The translations under genes and the position numbers were made by a program. Below are positions 37,558-49,972 of a stretch of DNA of 64,000 nt, in pieces. The DNA comes from Sycobia sp. Sy_11. Taxonomy: Eukaryota > Arthropoda > Insecta > Hymenoptera > Epichrysomallidae. How positions within the stretch are numbered: position 1 is the stretch's first letter; each line of letters begins with the position of its first letter. A model generated the notes under the pieces. It was not told the DNA's origin and did no database searches. It worked only from the letters and a program-made list of their open reading frames with translations. Location of the stretch: the NCBI GenBank assembly GCA_018907035.1, contig JACCIC010000098.1:216001-280000 (forward strand). Reading direction: 5' to 3'.

Positions 37558-38577
37558 GCCCCCTTTCTCTGTCGGTTAAAGAACCGGCCGATGCGGGAAC
37601 TGACGCTGGAAGTTCGGTCCACCGGCGCGGCTATTGTCCGTGAATTGCGAACTCCCAGCCGAAAGTTGGCCATTGTCGTGCTCTTTCTCCCAGTTTTCTA
37701 AATGGGGACGAAAAACTTTGTGCTCGATTTGGTTCTGTTTGACGATTTTTTGGTTACTTTTTTTTCTTGCTCGACAAAGTACGGGATAAAACAATTCCAA
37801 TTGTGCGCTGTACACTTATCCAGCTCAAGTATTTAGGATTAAATGCTTATGCTCATTGTACACTCTGCTCGATTCGATTCGATACGTAAATACATTGGTC
37901 AAACTTTCTAAGTGAACGTGATTGAAAAAACATGTTTCGAAGCATGTTATTCAATTTCGAGTTATTCGTTGCTGAAATTCGATACAAATGTACCCGGGAA
38001 GATGTCTAAATTATCAATAAATATTTTACCTGTTGTTTTAGTGTAGTTGTGGCAAATATTAGCAATTGCAACAATAAATTTAGGTACACGTCAGCTGTTC
38101 GGTAATTATTTTCAATTCACTATAACGACAATCCGTCACTTATATTTAGATATCATTCCAGTCAACGCATATTTTGTACATGATCTATTGATTCATAATT
38201 TAGTTTCAACGAACTCGTGTAATTTTTCATCTTCACACAGCTGCTATTGCGTGGAAAACTGTTCACAAAAATTCATTCGATCTCTTTTCCTTTACTATTT
38301 TCTCGCTTCAACGTCAGCGGCGACGACCAAGCATATCGCTTTGATCGAATGAAAACAATTGACGTTTCCTCCCCTTTCTTCACGGGTCCACGAATGTTTC
38401 GGCCTGACTTCTGGAGATCATCCTTCTCAACGAAGAACTAAACACTGCTATTCCGATTGGCTGTTCGACGTTGACGAATCACTTTGAAAAGTTACACTCA
38501 CATTTGCTTTACAAATAAATTTCATATTTTCTGATTGGCACTGGTGTCGTAATATGATCTGTAGTTTTAGGAACATC

Positions 38578-38579
<2 letters not shown>
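36957..38579. other. CpG-rich then AT-rich DNA, no supported gene
   Basis: Holds an interrupted (TA)n at about 37305-37342 and (CT)n at 37521-37555. A 101-codon plus frame at 38047-38352 is Ser/Ile/Leu-rich with no recognised motif. Confidence 0.45.
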
Positions 38580-38622
<43 letters not shown>

Positions 38623-38832
38623 TTGTATACTGATAAAAAAATGTATTGCAAAAGCTATTATTAATTTTCCAAGTGTCATAAAACCGTTGTAAACAATAAT
38701 CCCTGCTTATTACCGATCCAATAGTGTGAACAACCATACGTGGGGCAACCTGTATTATTATTATTATATATATGTGCATGTATGTGTAATTGGAGGACGC
38801 GAAAAAAATCATTCTCATGAGAAATACAGCAT

Positions 38833-38887
<55 letters not shown>

Positions 38888-39002
38888 TTTCCCGAAACAC
38901 GCGCGGGAGTATGATTTGGGCGGGGGAATCGTTTCCGTCCCGATGCGGTGTTTTGTTCGTGCGCGCAGCCGCACAATGCTTGGTGTCCGCCCGAGCACTA
39001 TA

Positions 39003-39051
<49 letters not shown>
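38580..39051. repeat. Three (TA)n microsatellites in 470 bp
   Basis: (TA)n tracts at 38580-38619, 38835-38882 and 39009-39051. They create the 345- and 159-codon minus frames with Tyr-Ile runs, which I reject as genes. Confidence 0.96.
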
Positions 39052-39057
<6 letters not shown>

Positions 39058-39827
39058 GTAGGCGCCGAAAAGAATGAAAAGACCGCGAATGCGATGGGTG
39101 CGGGTAGTGGGGAGCTTTTAAAAAATGCTGGCTTTCCGGGAACGTAGAGGTGAACTCGTGTGGAGGAACGGCGAACCCGGCAGGGGGGGGGGATCACATC
39201 ATCACGAGTCGAAGCGCGCGCGAGGCTGCCGCGTCTATCGAAACGACGGGAACCGACGCGCATCGGACCGAGAGAAGTCCTCGTTGACTTTTCCCTAATA
39301 TATTTTTTCTTTTTCGAATGAGAACGTTCATCCATACGCTGATTTATGAAAATCATCGGAAATAACGAACGATTGATTTGGGCCCGGTAAATTTTGACTA
39401 ATTCCGCCGAAAGAAAGTCCATATTATGGCTTAACATTCTACTACAATAGGTTGAGTGTAATTTTGAACTCGCGCCAGATAGGAAGACAATGAATATCAA
39501 AAGAAATGAATAAAAAATGTTTGTTTCGGCAAAAGTACAAAAAATTTTGGCCTGTTTTGTGTAACAAATTTGATACGTAGAAGCTTGGTAAGACGTTCGG
39601 TACGAATTGAGTTTTTGCCGATTCCATGTGGCGAACAGATTTTGAAAGAAAAAAAACATTGGTCTTACGCTAAGCTTGAAACACAATTTCAGGTAATTAA
39701 TTCGAAAAAGCAAGAGATGATTAGCTGTTGGAATGAAAATATTCGGCTACATGATTTTTTCATAAACAAGTGGCTTTCGGCACTAAAGTGATAGTTTTAA
39801 CCTTCTTTTTAGGTTTTTTTTATTTGT
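39052..39827. other. CpG-rich to AT-rich DNA, no supported gene
   Basis: 39060-39300 is CpG-rich. A 73-codon plus frame at 39570-39791 has no recognised motif. Confidence 0.45.
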
Positions 39828-39981
39828 TTATATTTAACGTTGAATAGTATAAATTTATTAAAATTTATTTAAATTATTTAAATTTAAATAAATTTTATTT
39901 ATTTAAATCATTTCAATTTATTTAAATTTGTTTAAATTAATTTTTTTATTATTTTATATTTAACGTTGCCTAGTAGAAATC
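39828..39981. repeat. Short tandem duplication around AT-rich filler
   Basis: TTATATTTAACGTTG...TAGTA recurs about 123 bp apart (39828-39860 and 39951-39981). The space between holds degenerate ATTTAAAT-type units. Confidence 0.55.
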
Positions 39982-40256
39982 TTTTACTCGCATTCAATAA
40001 AGTAAATATCGCAACGATATTCCACAGTTGAGCTGATAGACGGTCTGACCTGTTTTGTTGATAACAGCCAATATCTTATAACTTTTTAAGTAATAAAAAT
40101 AGACTAATACGTAACGTAAAAACAATTGAAACTTTTATCGTACCGCACATTACACTCTGATCATATTATGTAATTTTATTTTCAAATTATTTCCCAGAAA
40201 AAATTGAAAAAGCCTCATAATTTTGGCCTGTCGTTGAAACAACAAGATTAACAAAT

Positions 40257-40464
40257 GAATATTCTCGTATTTTATGATTAGACGACGTGTCCACGAACCT
40301 GTACTTGGATCTATAAAGTATATATTAGTGTCAATTGCCGAACATTTTGACAAAGCGTTTGAACTAATCAATTATAAATTCAATCATGTCTTCCAATACA
40401 TGATCCAATGTTTTGATTCTACGTTTGCCCTTGCACACTTATACAACGTTCTTGATGAAATTAA
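40257..40464 (+). other. Exon-like open segment, unidentified
   Basis: After an in-frame TGA, about 69 codons run open to a good donor (GTGAGA at 40465). The peptide includes EHFDKAFELINYKFNHVFQY and ends with a run such as ALAHLYNVLDEIK. There is an internal ATG at 40274 but no acceptor, partner exon or recognised family. A chance frame is a real alternative. Confidence 0.22.
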
Positions 40465-41152
40465 GTGAGAATATCATTGGACGAGGGAAAAAAAAACAAC
40501 TCAGTACACCAACCAATAATTGCTACGACCTAATAGAAACGAATAACTGCCCTCCTCCCCCCCATCCCATTCGAACGTTACCTCATTCGTTTCCCAGCTA
40601 TATATAAAAAAAAAAAAAAATTATCTCCCCGCGATCTCACCAGGCCATTTCTTTTTCTCGAAATCTACTACACGGCGTGCTAATAAAGCACAGAGTATCA
40701 CCAGATCACCCTATTGAATCCACATACGCGGGAATGTATAGAAGATCCGGTATACGACGTCTAAGCGCCACGCGAGTAAGAGTAACAGTTTTATAATAGT
40801 CTATATATCTATATATGTATTTGATTAAAACCACTGCCATTCTATTTCGCTGCATCGAATCCATCGTCTCGTATGGATTCTCTCTCTGTGTGTGTGTGTG
40901 TGTGTGTGCGTGAGTGAGGGAGCGAATGAGCGAGTGCGCGCATTTGTGCAATGCGCATGTATAGATACGGAAGCTTTTTCGCCCTTCCGATCGCTCGGTA
41001 ATATATATATATTCGTTTTGTTTCGCCCCCGAGCAATCCGATGGATTATTCGCCGGTTTGTCCATCTCGTTCGAAAAAAAGGTGGGAGCGAAAGAGAAGA
41101 CAGAGGGGAGGGGGCGGGGGGGAGGCCGAAAAAACACAGATGGATGAGGAGC

Positions 41153-41184
<32 letters not shown>

Positions 41185-41666
41185 AGAAGGCACGTCGGGA
41201 GCAATCTTCCTAATCTGAGAGATGGGCCCGATAACGTCAGTCAATTGGCGATCGACTCGCCGCCCGACCGCTGCCGTCCTCGCTCCCCCTTTCGATGAAA
41301 AATCCCGCTCGACGCGCCCTCCCTAGCTCCGTCTCAATGCACAGTTCTCCTCGCAGGCCTCGTTCTCGCTCGCTCGCACTCTCGCCCCTTTCTCTCGCTC
41401 CGACGCTATTCTCTATCTCGTTCTGTCTATATATATACCTATATATATATATATATTGACAATCAATCAGGAGAACGCTATCTGTAGACCTCTCGGCCAT
41501 TGTCGCGAGCCCGAGAAAATCCCAGCGTCCGGCCACCGCCTCGGCGCTAGGGGATGAGAAAAGTTCCTGAGGAGCGAGAGAGGTGTATAGATAGCGAGGG
41601 TTAAATTTGGATGGGTATATAGAGATGGGCATTCGGAAAGAGACAAGGGGCGAGGGATCGAGGCGG

Positions 41667-41700
<34 letters not shown>

Positions 41701-43051
41701 GGGAGAGACAGAGAGAGAATAACACAAAAGGAAATTAGAGACAGAACGAGAACGCGCGGAGTTTTTTTTTCTCGTTAGTCGAATGCGAGCGGGGGGGAGG
41801 GGCAAGGATACCGTACGATTAAAGATTCGAACAAATCGGGGACGCGCCGCGCGTGGTACACTTGAAAACGCGGAGATTAAATGGACGTGCGATCGCGATT
41901 GCGCCGAGCCTTCCCGAGATTTCCCGAATTCTATTACGTCCCTACGCGAACTGTCCCTCGTTACAGTCGGAGCTCTGCCAGCTCGCTTCTTTTTTCTTGT
42001 CCGTAGAAAAAAATAATAGGCCGGATTTCACGCGTAGTGTATCTGGCTTGTATGTTTTTTTCTTTTTTTAAATTTTTGGCACGGAGCAGAGAAGGGTGTG
42101 TTAATGAAAATTACGATGCAATCGATTTACGAAGCAAGATTTTGAAATCATCGCCATAGCAGGTGTTATATTTATGTATAACACATATATTTCTAATGTT
42201 ATTATATTATTTAAGATAGTACCTTATAACTCACGCCACCGATTTATTTTTGTATATATATATAGAAAAGAAAATGCCCTTTGAACCTCGAACGCTATTA
42301 TGAAAATCCGTCTGGAAGCCAGATTTACGTTAATTTATTACCAAATATCGAAGATTGTAAAAAACACCGTCATCGACACCTGTAATGATAATAATTAATC
42401 TCGTGTCCGACGCAAGTTCGCTCCTGATCTGGATTAAAAGTAACTGTGAAAGATTGCCGATCGAGCGCAATCGAGCAAGTAAACAACGCATTTTCTTCCA
42501 TGTTCTTCGAATTTTGTCAAAATATCGCTGCAAACCATTTGCAGTGCAGACAGCAATGACATTTATGTAGAGCTTAATTTTTCTTCCGACCGCATTTCGC
42601 TCACTTCCGGTCGAAAGCTCTTATACCACGTGCCGTTCCCCCAGTAGAATTATTGTAATGGAGAAAAGAATTTTAAATTGTCAAAAAAAAAAAAGAAAAG
42701 AAAAAAAGGAAAAAAAAACCCAATCGGATCAAGTGAAAAATCCCGATGATATCGGTCGATTAATAGGGAGAGGGTCGAGATTAAACGAGATCGCCCGAGG
42801 CGTTTAATACGCGTAGGATAAAACGTAGGATAATAAGGAGCCTATCGAGATCATACGTGCCGATAACGCCACACGATAACAAGTAGAACCGCGCGCTTGA
42901 CGTTCTTGCCTCTCCCCCCCCCCCGTGTTTTACAAGTCCGCCCAATGTATAAAATAAACGCGTCAATAGAAAGCGGTAGCTGCGCCACAGCCTTAGAGCA
43001 TTTAGGTTGACGCGGCCGCTAAACCGCTCGCAGATAAGATCGGGATTCGAA

Positions 43052-43098
<47 letters not shown>

Positions 43099-43221
43099 AC
43101 ACAAACACCATACACACACACTCTCACTCACTACCTTGCCCCGTCGAAAAAGAACTCTAAGCGAGCTTCCTTCTATATTTCACCATCGCTGCTCAGTGCA
43201 TACATACATATACATACACAC

Positions 43222-43223
<2 letters not shown>
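40465..43223. other. CpG-rich block with repeats, no supported gene
   Basis: Contains poly-A near 40607-40620, (GT)n near 40887-40908, (GA)n near 41153-41179 and 41679-41700, A-rich tracts near 42684-42718 and (CT)n at 43057-43094. Long frames here are Ser/Leu or Arg/Glu repeat read-through. 42100-42600 is AT-richer with nothing recognised. Confidence 0.5.

Positions 43224-43298
<75 letters not shown>
43224..43298. repeat. (GT)n microsatellite
   Basis: About 37 GT units, the longest GT tract in the window, preceded by CATACATACACACA. Alternating purine-pyrimidine of this length can adopt Z-DNA. Confidence 0.97.
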
Positions 43299-43300
<2 letters not shown>

Positions 43301-43511
43301 GTTTCGGAGACACAGTGGCGAACCAAACGACAAACGCCAACGATCGACACGTATAAGAAAAAAAAAAAATAATAATAATAATAATAATAGTGCGCTGAGG
43401 AGGCAAAGGCGCCACAGCACTGAAGAAGCTCGAGAGTCGCTAGCCCCGCGCGGCGGGCGTGACTGATTTGAGAACCGCTCTCGAGAGGCGACGAGGCCAA
43501 AAGGTGCTACG

Positions 43512-43536
43512 TTTTTTTTTTTTTTTTTTTTTTTTT
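43512..43536. repeat. Poly-T run
   Basis: About 25 T in a row inside a CpG-rich block. Confidence 0.95.
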
Positions 43537-44908
43537 GGGTTGCCGTGCAGCTGCGGTGTGCGTTGTATTAAAGGCGGCAGGGTGACGATCGTGCCTATGG
43601 TGATCGGCGCACTGCCCATTACACAGGCTCTATCGAGCTGCCGCGGTCGATTCGGCGGAATCGAATTTGGCAATTGGTCGCTGAGCAAGCCAGGAGGCTC
43701 AAAACTTGAGCTGGCGCGCGCGAATTGGCTGCAAAATTTTATTTACATTAGGCGGATAAATGAGCTGTCGATAAGATGCAAATTTCTTGGAGACTTTGAT
43801 TTTTCCTTGGTCCCGCTAAAATTACCAGTTACTGCGGCTTATGATAGGACCCGTCAAGCATAGGCTCGAGTATGACTGAGTTTTCAATATATATATATGG
43901 ACGAAGAATATATTACTGGCAGTACAGAAAAATCATCTTTATTCTGTTCTTTGGCGCTAAAATATTTGTCTGTCTGTGGATACCTCAAGGGTTCTCTATA
44001 CCTTGTGTATTCCGCCACTTTGACTTTGTATAATAAAATATATAACTGTGGCGAATGTGTTTTTGGAAAAAAAAACTTTCATATATGCCGCGTACCCGAA
44101 TTTTGAATTACATGATATTACAAATGTTCATATATTGGAAAAATGAAATAAAAATGAATGATTTATCATAATAACCTAAAGTGTTTATTTATACTTTCTA
44201 ATTATATCCAGCATATTTTTTATAACAGTATATTAAAACAATACTTTCAAAACAAAATTTTTAAAAACAAAAATTTTAAATTTGTTGAAATCAAATTTTT
44301 CCTTAAAATTTTTCTTCATTATATTTGGAAATTAAAAACAGTATTTATTATATTAATTAGGGATAGAAAAATTTCAGCTGTAAACAGTGTCACAGTTCCA
44401 AAATTTTTGACTGCACAACTAAATTTTCAGTATCATTTGTATTTGGAATTTTCAATACAGTGCCATTAAAATGAATATATATTTACAATATAATGCGGTG
44501 AAAAAGAAAAAAAATATAATTCGTAAATGTTGCATATGATATTTTAACTTTTTTTTTATGCACTATATCATTTATCATACCAATAAGTAAAAGTTAAGCT
44601 GCATTTAATAACTTATGTCATCGCACGACCGTTCCACATTCCTTGATCGAAAACTTGAATTTTTTATGTACGTAAAAAGATTCTGTAAGTGTTTATATGT
44701 TTTTCTTTCTCCTTCTTGTTTTTGTCACAGTAATAAAACCAATTTTATTATATTCAAAGATCCGCTCGTGTTCCCTCAGCTGTATTATAATTTTTCGTTT
44801 ACAGAAAAGGGATAAACGATTCCAAAGCCCCCCCCCGGTATTTTAAACGCTCTACAGCTCCTATCTTCTGAAAAAATGCGAGCACCGTAGTTCGGACCTT
44901 TAATCCAG

Positions 44909-44909
<1 letters not shown>
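43537..44909. other. AT-rich block with three consecutive plus-strand open frames
   Basis: Frames at 43897-44106, 44158-44469 and 44615-44815 follow each other on one strand. The first has a Cys-rich end (YNCGECVFGKKNFHIC). The middle is Lys/Phe/Ile-rich, as AT-rich noise would be. No start context, splice site or family supports a gene. Confidence 0.3.
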
Positions 44910-44964
<55 letters not shown>

Positions 44965-45179
44965 TTATATATAAATACATATAGGTGTACGGAAGAACGG
45001 AAATACAACGAATAGACTCGGTGTATAGCCAATAATGCGTAACGCGCTCATAATAGAGCAATGCAATAATCTCGAAGACTCGAAACGGTACAATGAGACA
45101 ATGGATATACTGTATAGATATATATAAAATGCGACGCAATCTGCTCCGCGCCACTATGTAAGCGCCTAAAATTCTCTCA

Positions 45180-45228
<49 letters not shown>
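44910..45228. repeat. Two (TA)n microsatellites
   Basis: (TA)n tracts at 44910-44962 and 45182-45228. Confidence 0.96.
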
Positions 45229-45231
<3 letters not shown>

Positions 45232-45309
45232 TTTTCACGAATATAATATGCATTTCTATATGTACGCGAGTGTCCTCTCTGTCAAGGCATGCGTGACTAA
45301 TCCTCCTTC

Positions 45310-45316
<7 letters not shown>

Positions 45317-45344
<28 letters not shown>

Positions 45345-45348
45345 CACA

Positions 45349-45405
<57 letters not shown>
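45317..45405. repeat. Compound (CA)n(TA)n microsatellite with CACC interruptions
   Basis: CA units are interrupted twice by CCACA at regular spacing and followed by about 13 TA units. Confidence 0.95.
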
Positions 45406-46050
45406 CGCTGTCCTCAGAATCGAGGAATCGCAAAAAGTACTCGTACTAAGATCGGAGAAAGAGAGACGGTGAGAGAGCCGTTCGGAGGGAACCGTCCTAT
45501 TCTTACACATCCCTTTGCAGGCATGTATAGTACGCTTATAACATAAGGTAGGGTCTACGAAGAAGCATCCAATAGCGGTATCTATCTATCTATCTATATA
45601 TACATATATATATGTATATAAAGCCACTTTGACCGGGGTGGTGGCGAGGGATGATCGGAAGTTGGAATGTTATGAAGGAGTGATTTTGGCAAACGGACAG
45701 GATCGGGTAGGAAGGGCGGGTCGAGTATTTTACGCGATTTTTCCCTCGACCGAGCTGCGATAATAGCGATAAGTATCTCTCTCTCTCTCTCTCTCTCCCT
45801 CTCAGCGGTCTGTGATGTTGAGCGGCGCCGGGTTAATCGAGGCTGAAAAATGTCGAGGTTACAAAAAGCCGCCATGAGATTATTTTCTGCGCCGTGCATA
45901 TGTGTGTGTCTGTGTGTGTGTGTGTGTTTGAAGCACTATATGAAATATAAAATTTTAAATAATGTATAAATTACTGTCTTTCAAAATAGTTACAGCATCC
46001 TTTTTGATTTATGTTCAATTCGTTATTTATAGATTTATTTATTTTAATCA
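45406..46050. other. CpG-rich stretch, no supported gene
   Basis: Holds a (CTAT)n run near 45582-45598, a (CT)n tract near 45777-45800 and a (TG)n tract near 45901-45928. Nothing else recognised. Confidence 0.5.
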
Positions 46051-46115
46051 CATAACCTTGCTCTTATTACAAACGGATCTACAAAGCTCATAACCTTGTT
46101 CTTAATACAAATCGA
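46051..46115. repeat. Two-copy tandem duplication, 38-bp period
   Basis: CATAACCTTGCTCTTATTAC at 46051 is repeated as CATAACCTTGTTCTTAATAC at 46089, followed in both copies by AAA plus CGGA or TCGA. About 27 bp of each unit is conserved. Confidence 0.7.
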
Positions 46116-46383
46116 TTGTAATTTTTTCGTAACTGATGAATACAATCTGCAAATTCAGAATAACACTTGAGGCGAATATTGTAATATTTATTTACCCACA
46201 CTACCATAGACACAAATTTGTGCACCTGTCCTCGACTATAATTAGGGTCTCGTACGCACAGACGTACCGCATAAAAATTATCGAGTGCGTTCAATTTCAC
46301 ATTTGTTCCGTTTTCCATAACTAGCCTGGCAAGAACATCGCGACCTCGCGCGTCGAATAAATGAAGAAATGAAAGAGAGGGAA

Positions 46384-46427
<44 letters not shown>

Positions 46428-47959
46428 TGAAGCAGAGAGAAAGAGAGCTAGAGAGAAGGGTCAAAGGGAGAGTAACAATGAATTCGCATCTCGCGAAAGC
46501 GGTCTCGGCGCAATGGGAAAGAGGAAGAAAAAAAATCGCGCACAGAGCAAAGCGCGACCTTTCCACCCGTCCCTCCCCCTTCGACAATAGCGCCCGCGAG
46601 AGCGTTCAAAGGGCGGGGAGGTGGGGGAGGAAAGAAAAAGAAGAAGAGGAAGAAAAAGAAAAATTTCTCTCCCCGCGTCTGCGCCCGCCTACCTCTCTCC
46701 GCTCCCTCCAAGCTCGTCGCCATACCATAATCGATGCACATTTCAAACGTTCCCTTTCAAACGTCCAACGCACCGCCTGGATAGAGAGAGAGGGAGAGAG
46801 AGAGAGAGAGCGAGAGAGAGCACGCCCTCTTTCACCCGCCGACGACGTTTTCCTCAAACACGCCTTATATTCCACGTCTCGCTGATAAAATTATTCCATT
46901 GAGGTCCGCCACTCGACAATGCCGCCGCCTTCTTCTCCGCTCCCCCCCCCCACCCATCCCTCGGCTACCCCCTCTCTATAACTTGACTCCGCATTGATAC
47001 ACGCGGGATATGCCGTATGCGTTTCTCGCTCACCCTCAACCCCCGGCCCCACCCGCAACAGCACCAGAACCAAAGAAAGTGAACATTTTTCACTCGAACG
47101 CAAAGCTCGCCTCCTTTGCTTTTCTCCGCCCGGACCTCCCGGCCTTATATTCTTGCGCCGAGCCGCAAAGGCCGTCTTCTTTGCGCGAGACGTTCGCTCG
47201 CCCTCCTCCCTCCCCTCGACCCTCCTCTTCTTCTTTCTCGTTCCGTATATACTTAGTTTGGTATACTTGTAGATCTGGATGTAATTCGTAAATATGAATG
47301 TTCGAGTGTTAAGAAACGGGCTTCGCGTGTCGTTTTCAGTTAATAGAATAAGGATTGGTTAATTAATCGATATTTGGATTGTATTAACATTGAAACATAC
47401 AAATATTACAAATGCAAAAAATAATACAACAGTGTTAATAAAAATTGTATAAAAGAAAATATGAACAAAGTCTCTAGAATTATATCAATATATCAATCTA
47501 AAGAATTGATATATATCGAATACTACAAAACAAATTTCAGAACTTCTATGTTTCCCATTGTATTGATGACTTATCATGACCGGTAAGCTATATTCAGTAT
47601 CAGAATCAAATATGCATTCAAAACTGCTACTTGTAAAGTTTCAAATTTTAGTAATGTCCAAAAAAACTCCGATGAGTCTCATGAATTGAATAGTAAAATA
47701 AAAAAGGAGGACATCCTTAACTGATTAATAGCTATTATAAGTAAAAAACATAATAGACAGTAAGTACATAGAGAAATGGACATCTGGATCGAGTCTCTCA
47801 TTTTCAACTATTTGAATTGGCCACAGTAGGGAATATATACTTTCTCTTACTCAAGCAGTACATACGAGCTATGCCCAAATCGATTACTAGTTAAAGTGTA
47901 AGGCCAAGACCAATTTTATCACAAAGCCCAATAAGTGCGATAAAAAATTATTGCAAGAT
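46116..47959. other. CpG-rich purine-rich DNA, then AT-rich; no supported gene
   Basis: (GA)n at about 46391-46424 and around 46785-46820. Frames here are Arg/Glu or Ser/Leu read-through. From 47300 the sequence is AT-rich and may include eroded upstream parts of the LINE relic that follows. Confidence 0.45.
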
Positions 47960-48640
47960 TCTTTCCTGCAGACTCAAAATTAAGGATTACACTAATCAAG
48001 AGGATATGACCTGAGACTTTTAATAAATTTATTTAGGTAAAATGGACAACCAGTGTTCAATGGCTCTCAATGTGAAAAAGTCCTCGGTTGTCCACTTCAA
48101 CACTACGAATAAGAATCATACAGATAATTTTAAGGAGTATGTCAATTATAATTTATAATTGTATATTAACAATCATAGATGAATTAAAACATTGAGCTAT
48201 GCATAAAAAGACCGAAGTGTTTTTTAGATAGAAGTACACGGTATCTTGTAATATTTCAGCGTTAAGCAAAACGAATCAGCAAACCAAACTATTTGAACTC
48301 TGGCCATCTTCTTATCTATTCAAAAAATATAATTGAATACATAATAATACCAACGGCAAGACCTAGACAATTAAGTCTCTTCAGCAAAGTGCAACGACAG
48401 ATCTTGATAAAAAAACGTTTTGATTACGGTAAAAGATTGAAAGGCAACTAGATGATCATTGATTCGACTATGTTAATGAATATCACGCAGGAATTTAGAG
48501 ATTGAAGGAGCATAATTATCCGTTATAATTTTCGCAAAAGACATCCAAGATTTAATAAAGCTTTTTAATCGACACATTCAATGGACATAATTCTTACCAA
48601 AAGTGCTAAGATTTCTTATTGATTAATTTACTATCTGCTG
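47960..48640 (+). mobile_element. Decayed non-LTR retrotransposon (LINE RT fragment)
   Basis: Plus-strand broken frames keep late reverse-transcriptase blocks in order: LKIKDYTNQEDM (about 47973-48008, compare D-D-L-K-I-Y...D...L-Q), MALNVKKSSVVHFNTTNKNH (about 48060-48119, compare L-N-V-x-K-x-x-V-x-x-F), KVQRQI (about 48385-48402, compare I-x-x-V-Q-R-R) and KLFNRHIQW (about 48557-48583, compare Y-K-L-x-N). It is the same general class as the minus-strand relic at 5880-7150 but in opposite orientation. Many stops; ends not resolved. Confidence 0.58.
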
Positions 48641-48822
48641 TGATGCGTCACAGCCTTAGCATTTCTTACACTCAGATTGCTTAAGCATATATCTATACTT
48701 TATAAATCTTCTATATATTACGAATTGCTCTTGGATAAAGAGAAGAATTAATGCTTAGTATGCCAAGGATGCTTGGACGAAAAAGGAAGTATGATAGATA
48801 CACTTCACTGTTTCACATTGTT

Positions 48823-49245
48823 TTAAGGTATTACTTTAAGCTGCTTATCAAGAATATTAATAACTTCTTCACCATCATAAATCTGATCCAGAGATGACCA
48901 ATCGCAAGATTCACTGTAACAGTGATATCACGGAATAGCGCAAGGGATCGAAAATTTTTCTAAATAGTTACTTTGCTTTATCGATCACAATAGTATACGA
49001 ACGATTGGGGGACTAATTGAAATTTCACTGGATAATGCTGGTACATGAACAGATCGTGACGCATGAGCAGCCTTATGCTTCCCTAATCTGTTGATTATCA
49101 TTCTAAGTTCCACCACGAATCTGATGTCATCGTTCATAATAGCTGAACTGTCCAGCAGCTGATTCTCCACATTTATATATTTCTGGCCTCCAACAATACG
49201 AATCCCGGAATCGTCAAATACGTTCATCCCAATGCGCACGGTAAA
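48823..49245 (-). CDS. Candidate two-exon 3' end of an unidentified gene
   Basis: On the minus strand, after acceptor-like CGCATTACAG, an 86-codon frame runs from 49245 to a TGA at 48985. It starts FTVRIGMNVFDDSGIRIVGG and later has NVENQLLDSSAIMNDDIRF. Further left, after CACTGTTACAG, a 30-codon frame (48913-48823) contains ESCDWSSLDQIYDGEEVINI and ends at TAA. Base and residue use is more balanced than in nearby AT-rich DNA. The two pieces could be consecutive exons, but no good donor joins them in phase. Alternatives are an eroded transposable element or chance. Confidence 0.27.
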
Positions 49246-49646
49246 CTGTAATGCGATTTTAATTATCGCATTATGCATCGTTGCCAATGCCGCTATAGTA
49301 ACAATTCTACTATACAATTACAACGTCGCTCTCCGTTCATTCCCATGTAAAGCCCGAAAATTTAACAATCAAAAATTTGATTTCCCGATAACGATGCGTC
49401 CGACGAAATCTCCTTTAATCCCGGTAGAAGCGGGCACCGCTCGCAACTTCATTCCTCGCCGCTTTCACGTATTACCGCAGAAGGGAAAAAGACTTCTTTC
49501 TCTATATCTGTATACATATATACATATATGAAATCTCCCGCTCTTTCTCTCACTCGAATTATCGCGCACAATATTGCACGGACATAACGTGTATGCATGT
49601 ATATCATAAAAGGCCGCGAGCCAGCAGTCCGTTCTTTTGATTGAGA

Positions 49647-49647
<1 letters not shown>
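49246..49647. other. Transition to CpG-rich DNA, no supported gene
   Basis: Open frames on both strands overlap. None has a recognised motif. Confidence 0.45.

Positions 49648-49697
<50 letters not shown>
49648..49697. repeat. (TA)n microsatellite
   Basis: About 25 TA units. Confidence 0.97.
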
Positions 49698-49698
<1 letters not shown>

Positions 49699-49930
49699 CG
49701 GATGGATCTCTCGCTCTTTGAGCCATAAAACTCTCTGTGCTCGAGCGGCGAATGGAAAATCCAGATTATTCGCCCCGTGCCCCCCGGGTTTTCGCGGATT
49801 TCCTTGGGCGACTTCCCCCACAGTGCTGCGTCTCCGCGCCAGGGCAGCAGGCGCGTGTACGTGTCCACCCCTTGGACGCGGACCGGCAGCCGCGTATACG
49901 GGTACTTATAAAGAGAGAAAGAGAGGTAGA

Positions 49931-49933
49931 GAA

Positions 49934-49971
<38 letters not shown>
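49931..49971. repeat. (GAAA)n tetranucleotide microsatellite
   Basis: About ten GAAA units, the only long tetranucleotide array in the window. Confidence 0.96.

Positions 49972-49972
<1 letters not shown>

Noticed and set aside
37075..37701. 208-codon plus-strand open frame
   Set aside because: Combines (TA)n and (CT)n read-through with CpG-rich filler; no domain.
38676..39713. 345-codon minus-strand open frame
   Set aside because: It runs through two (TA)n microsatellites as Tyr-Ile repeats and through a CpG-rich stretch open in several phases. No domain or splice structure.
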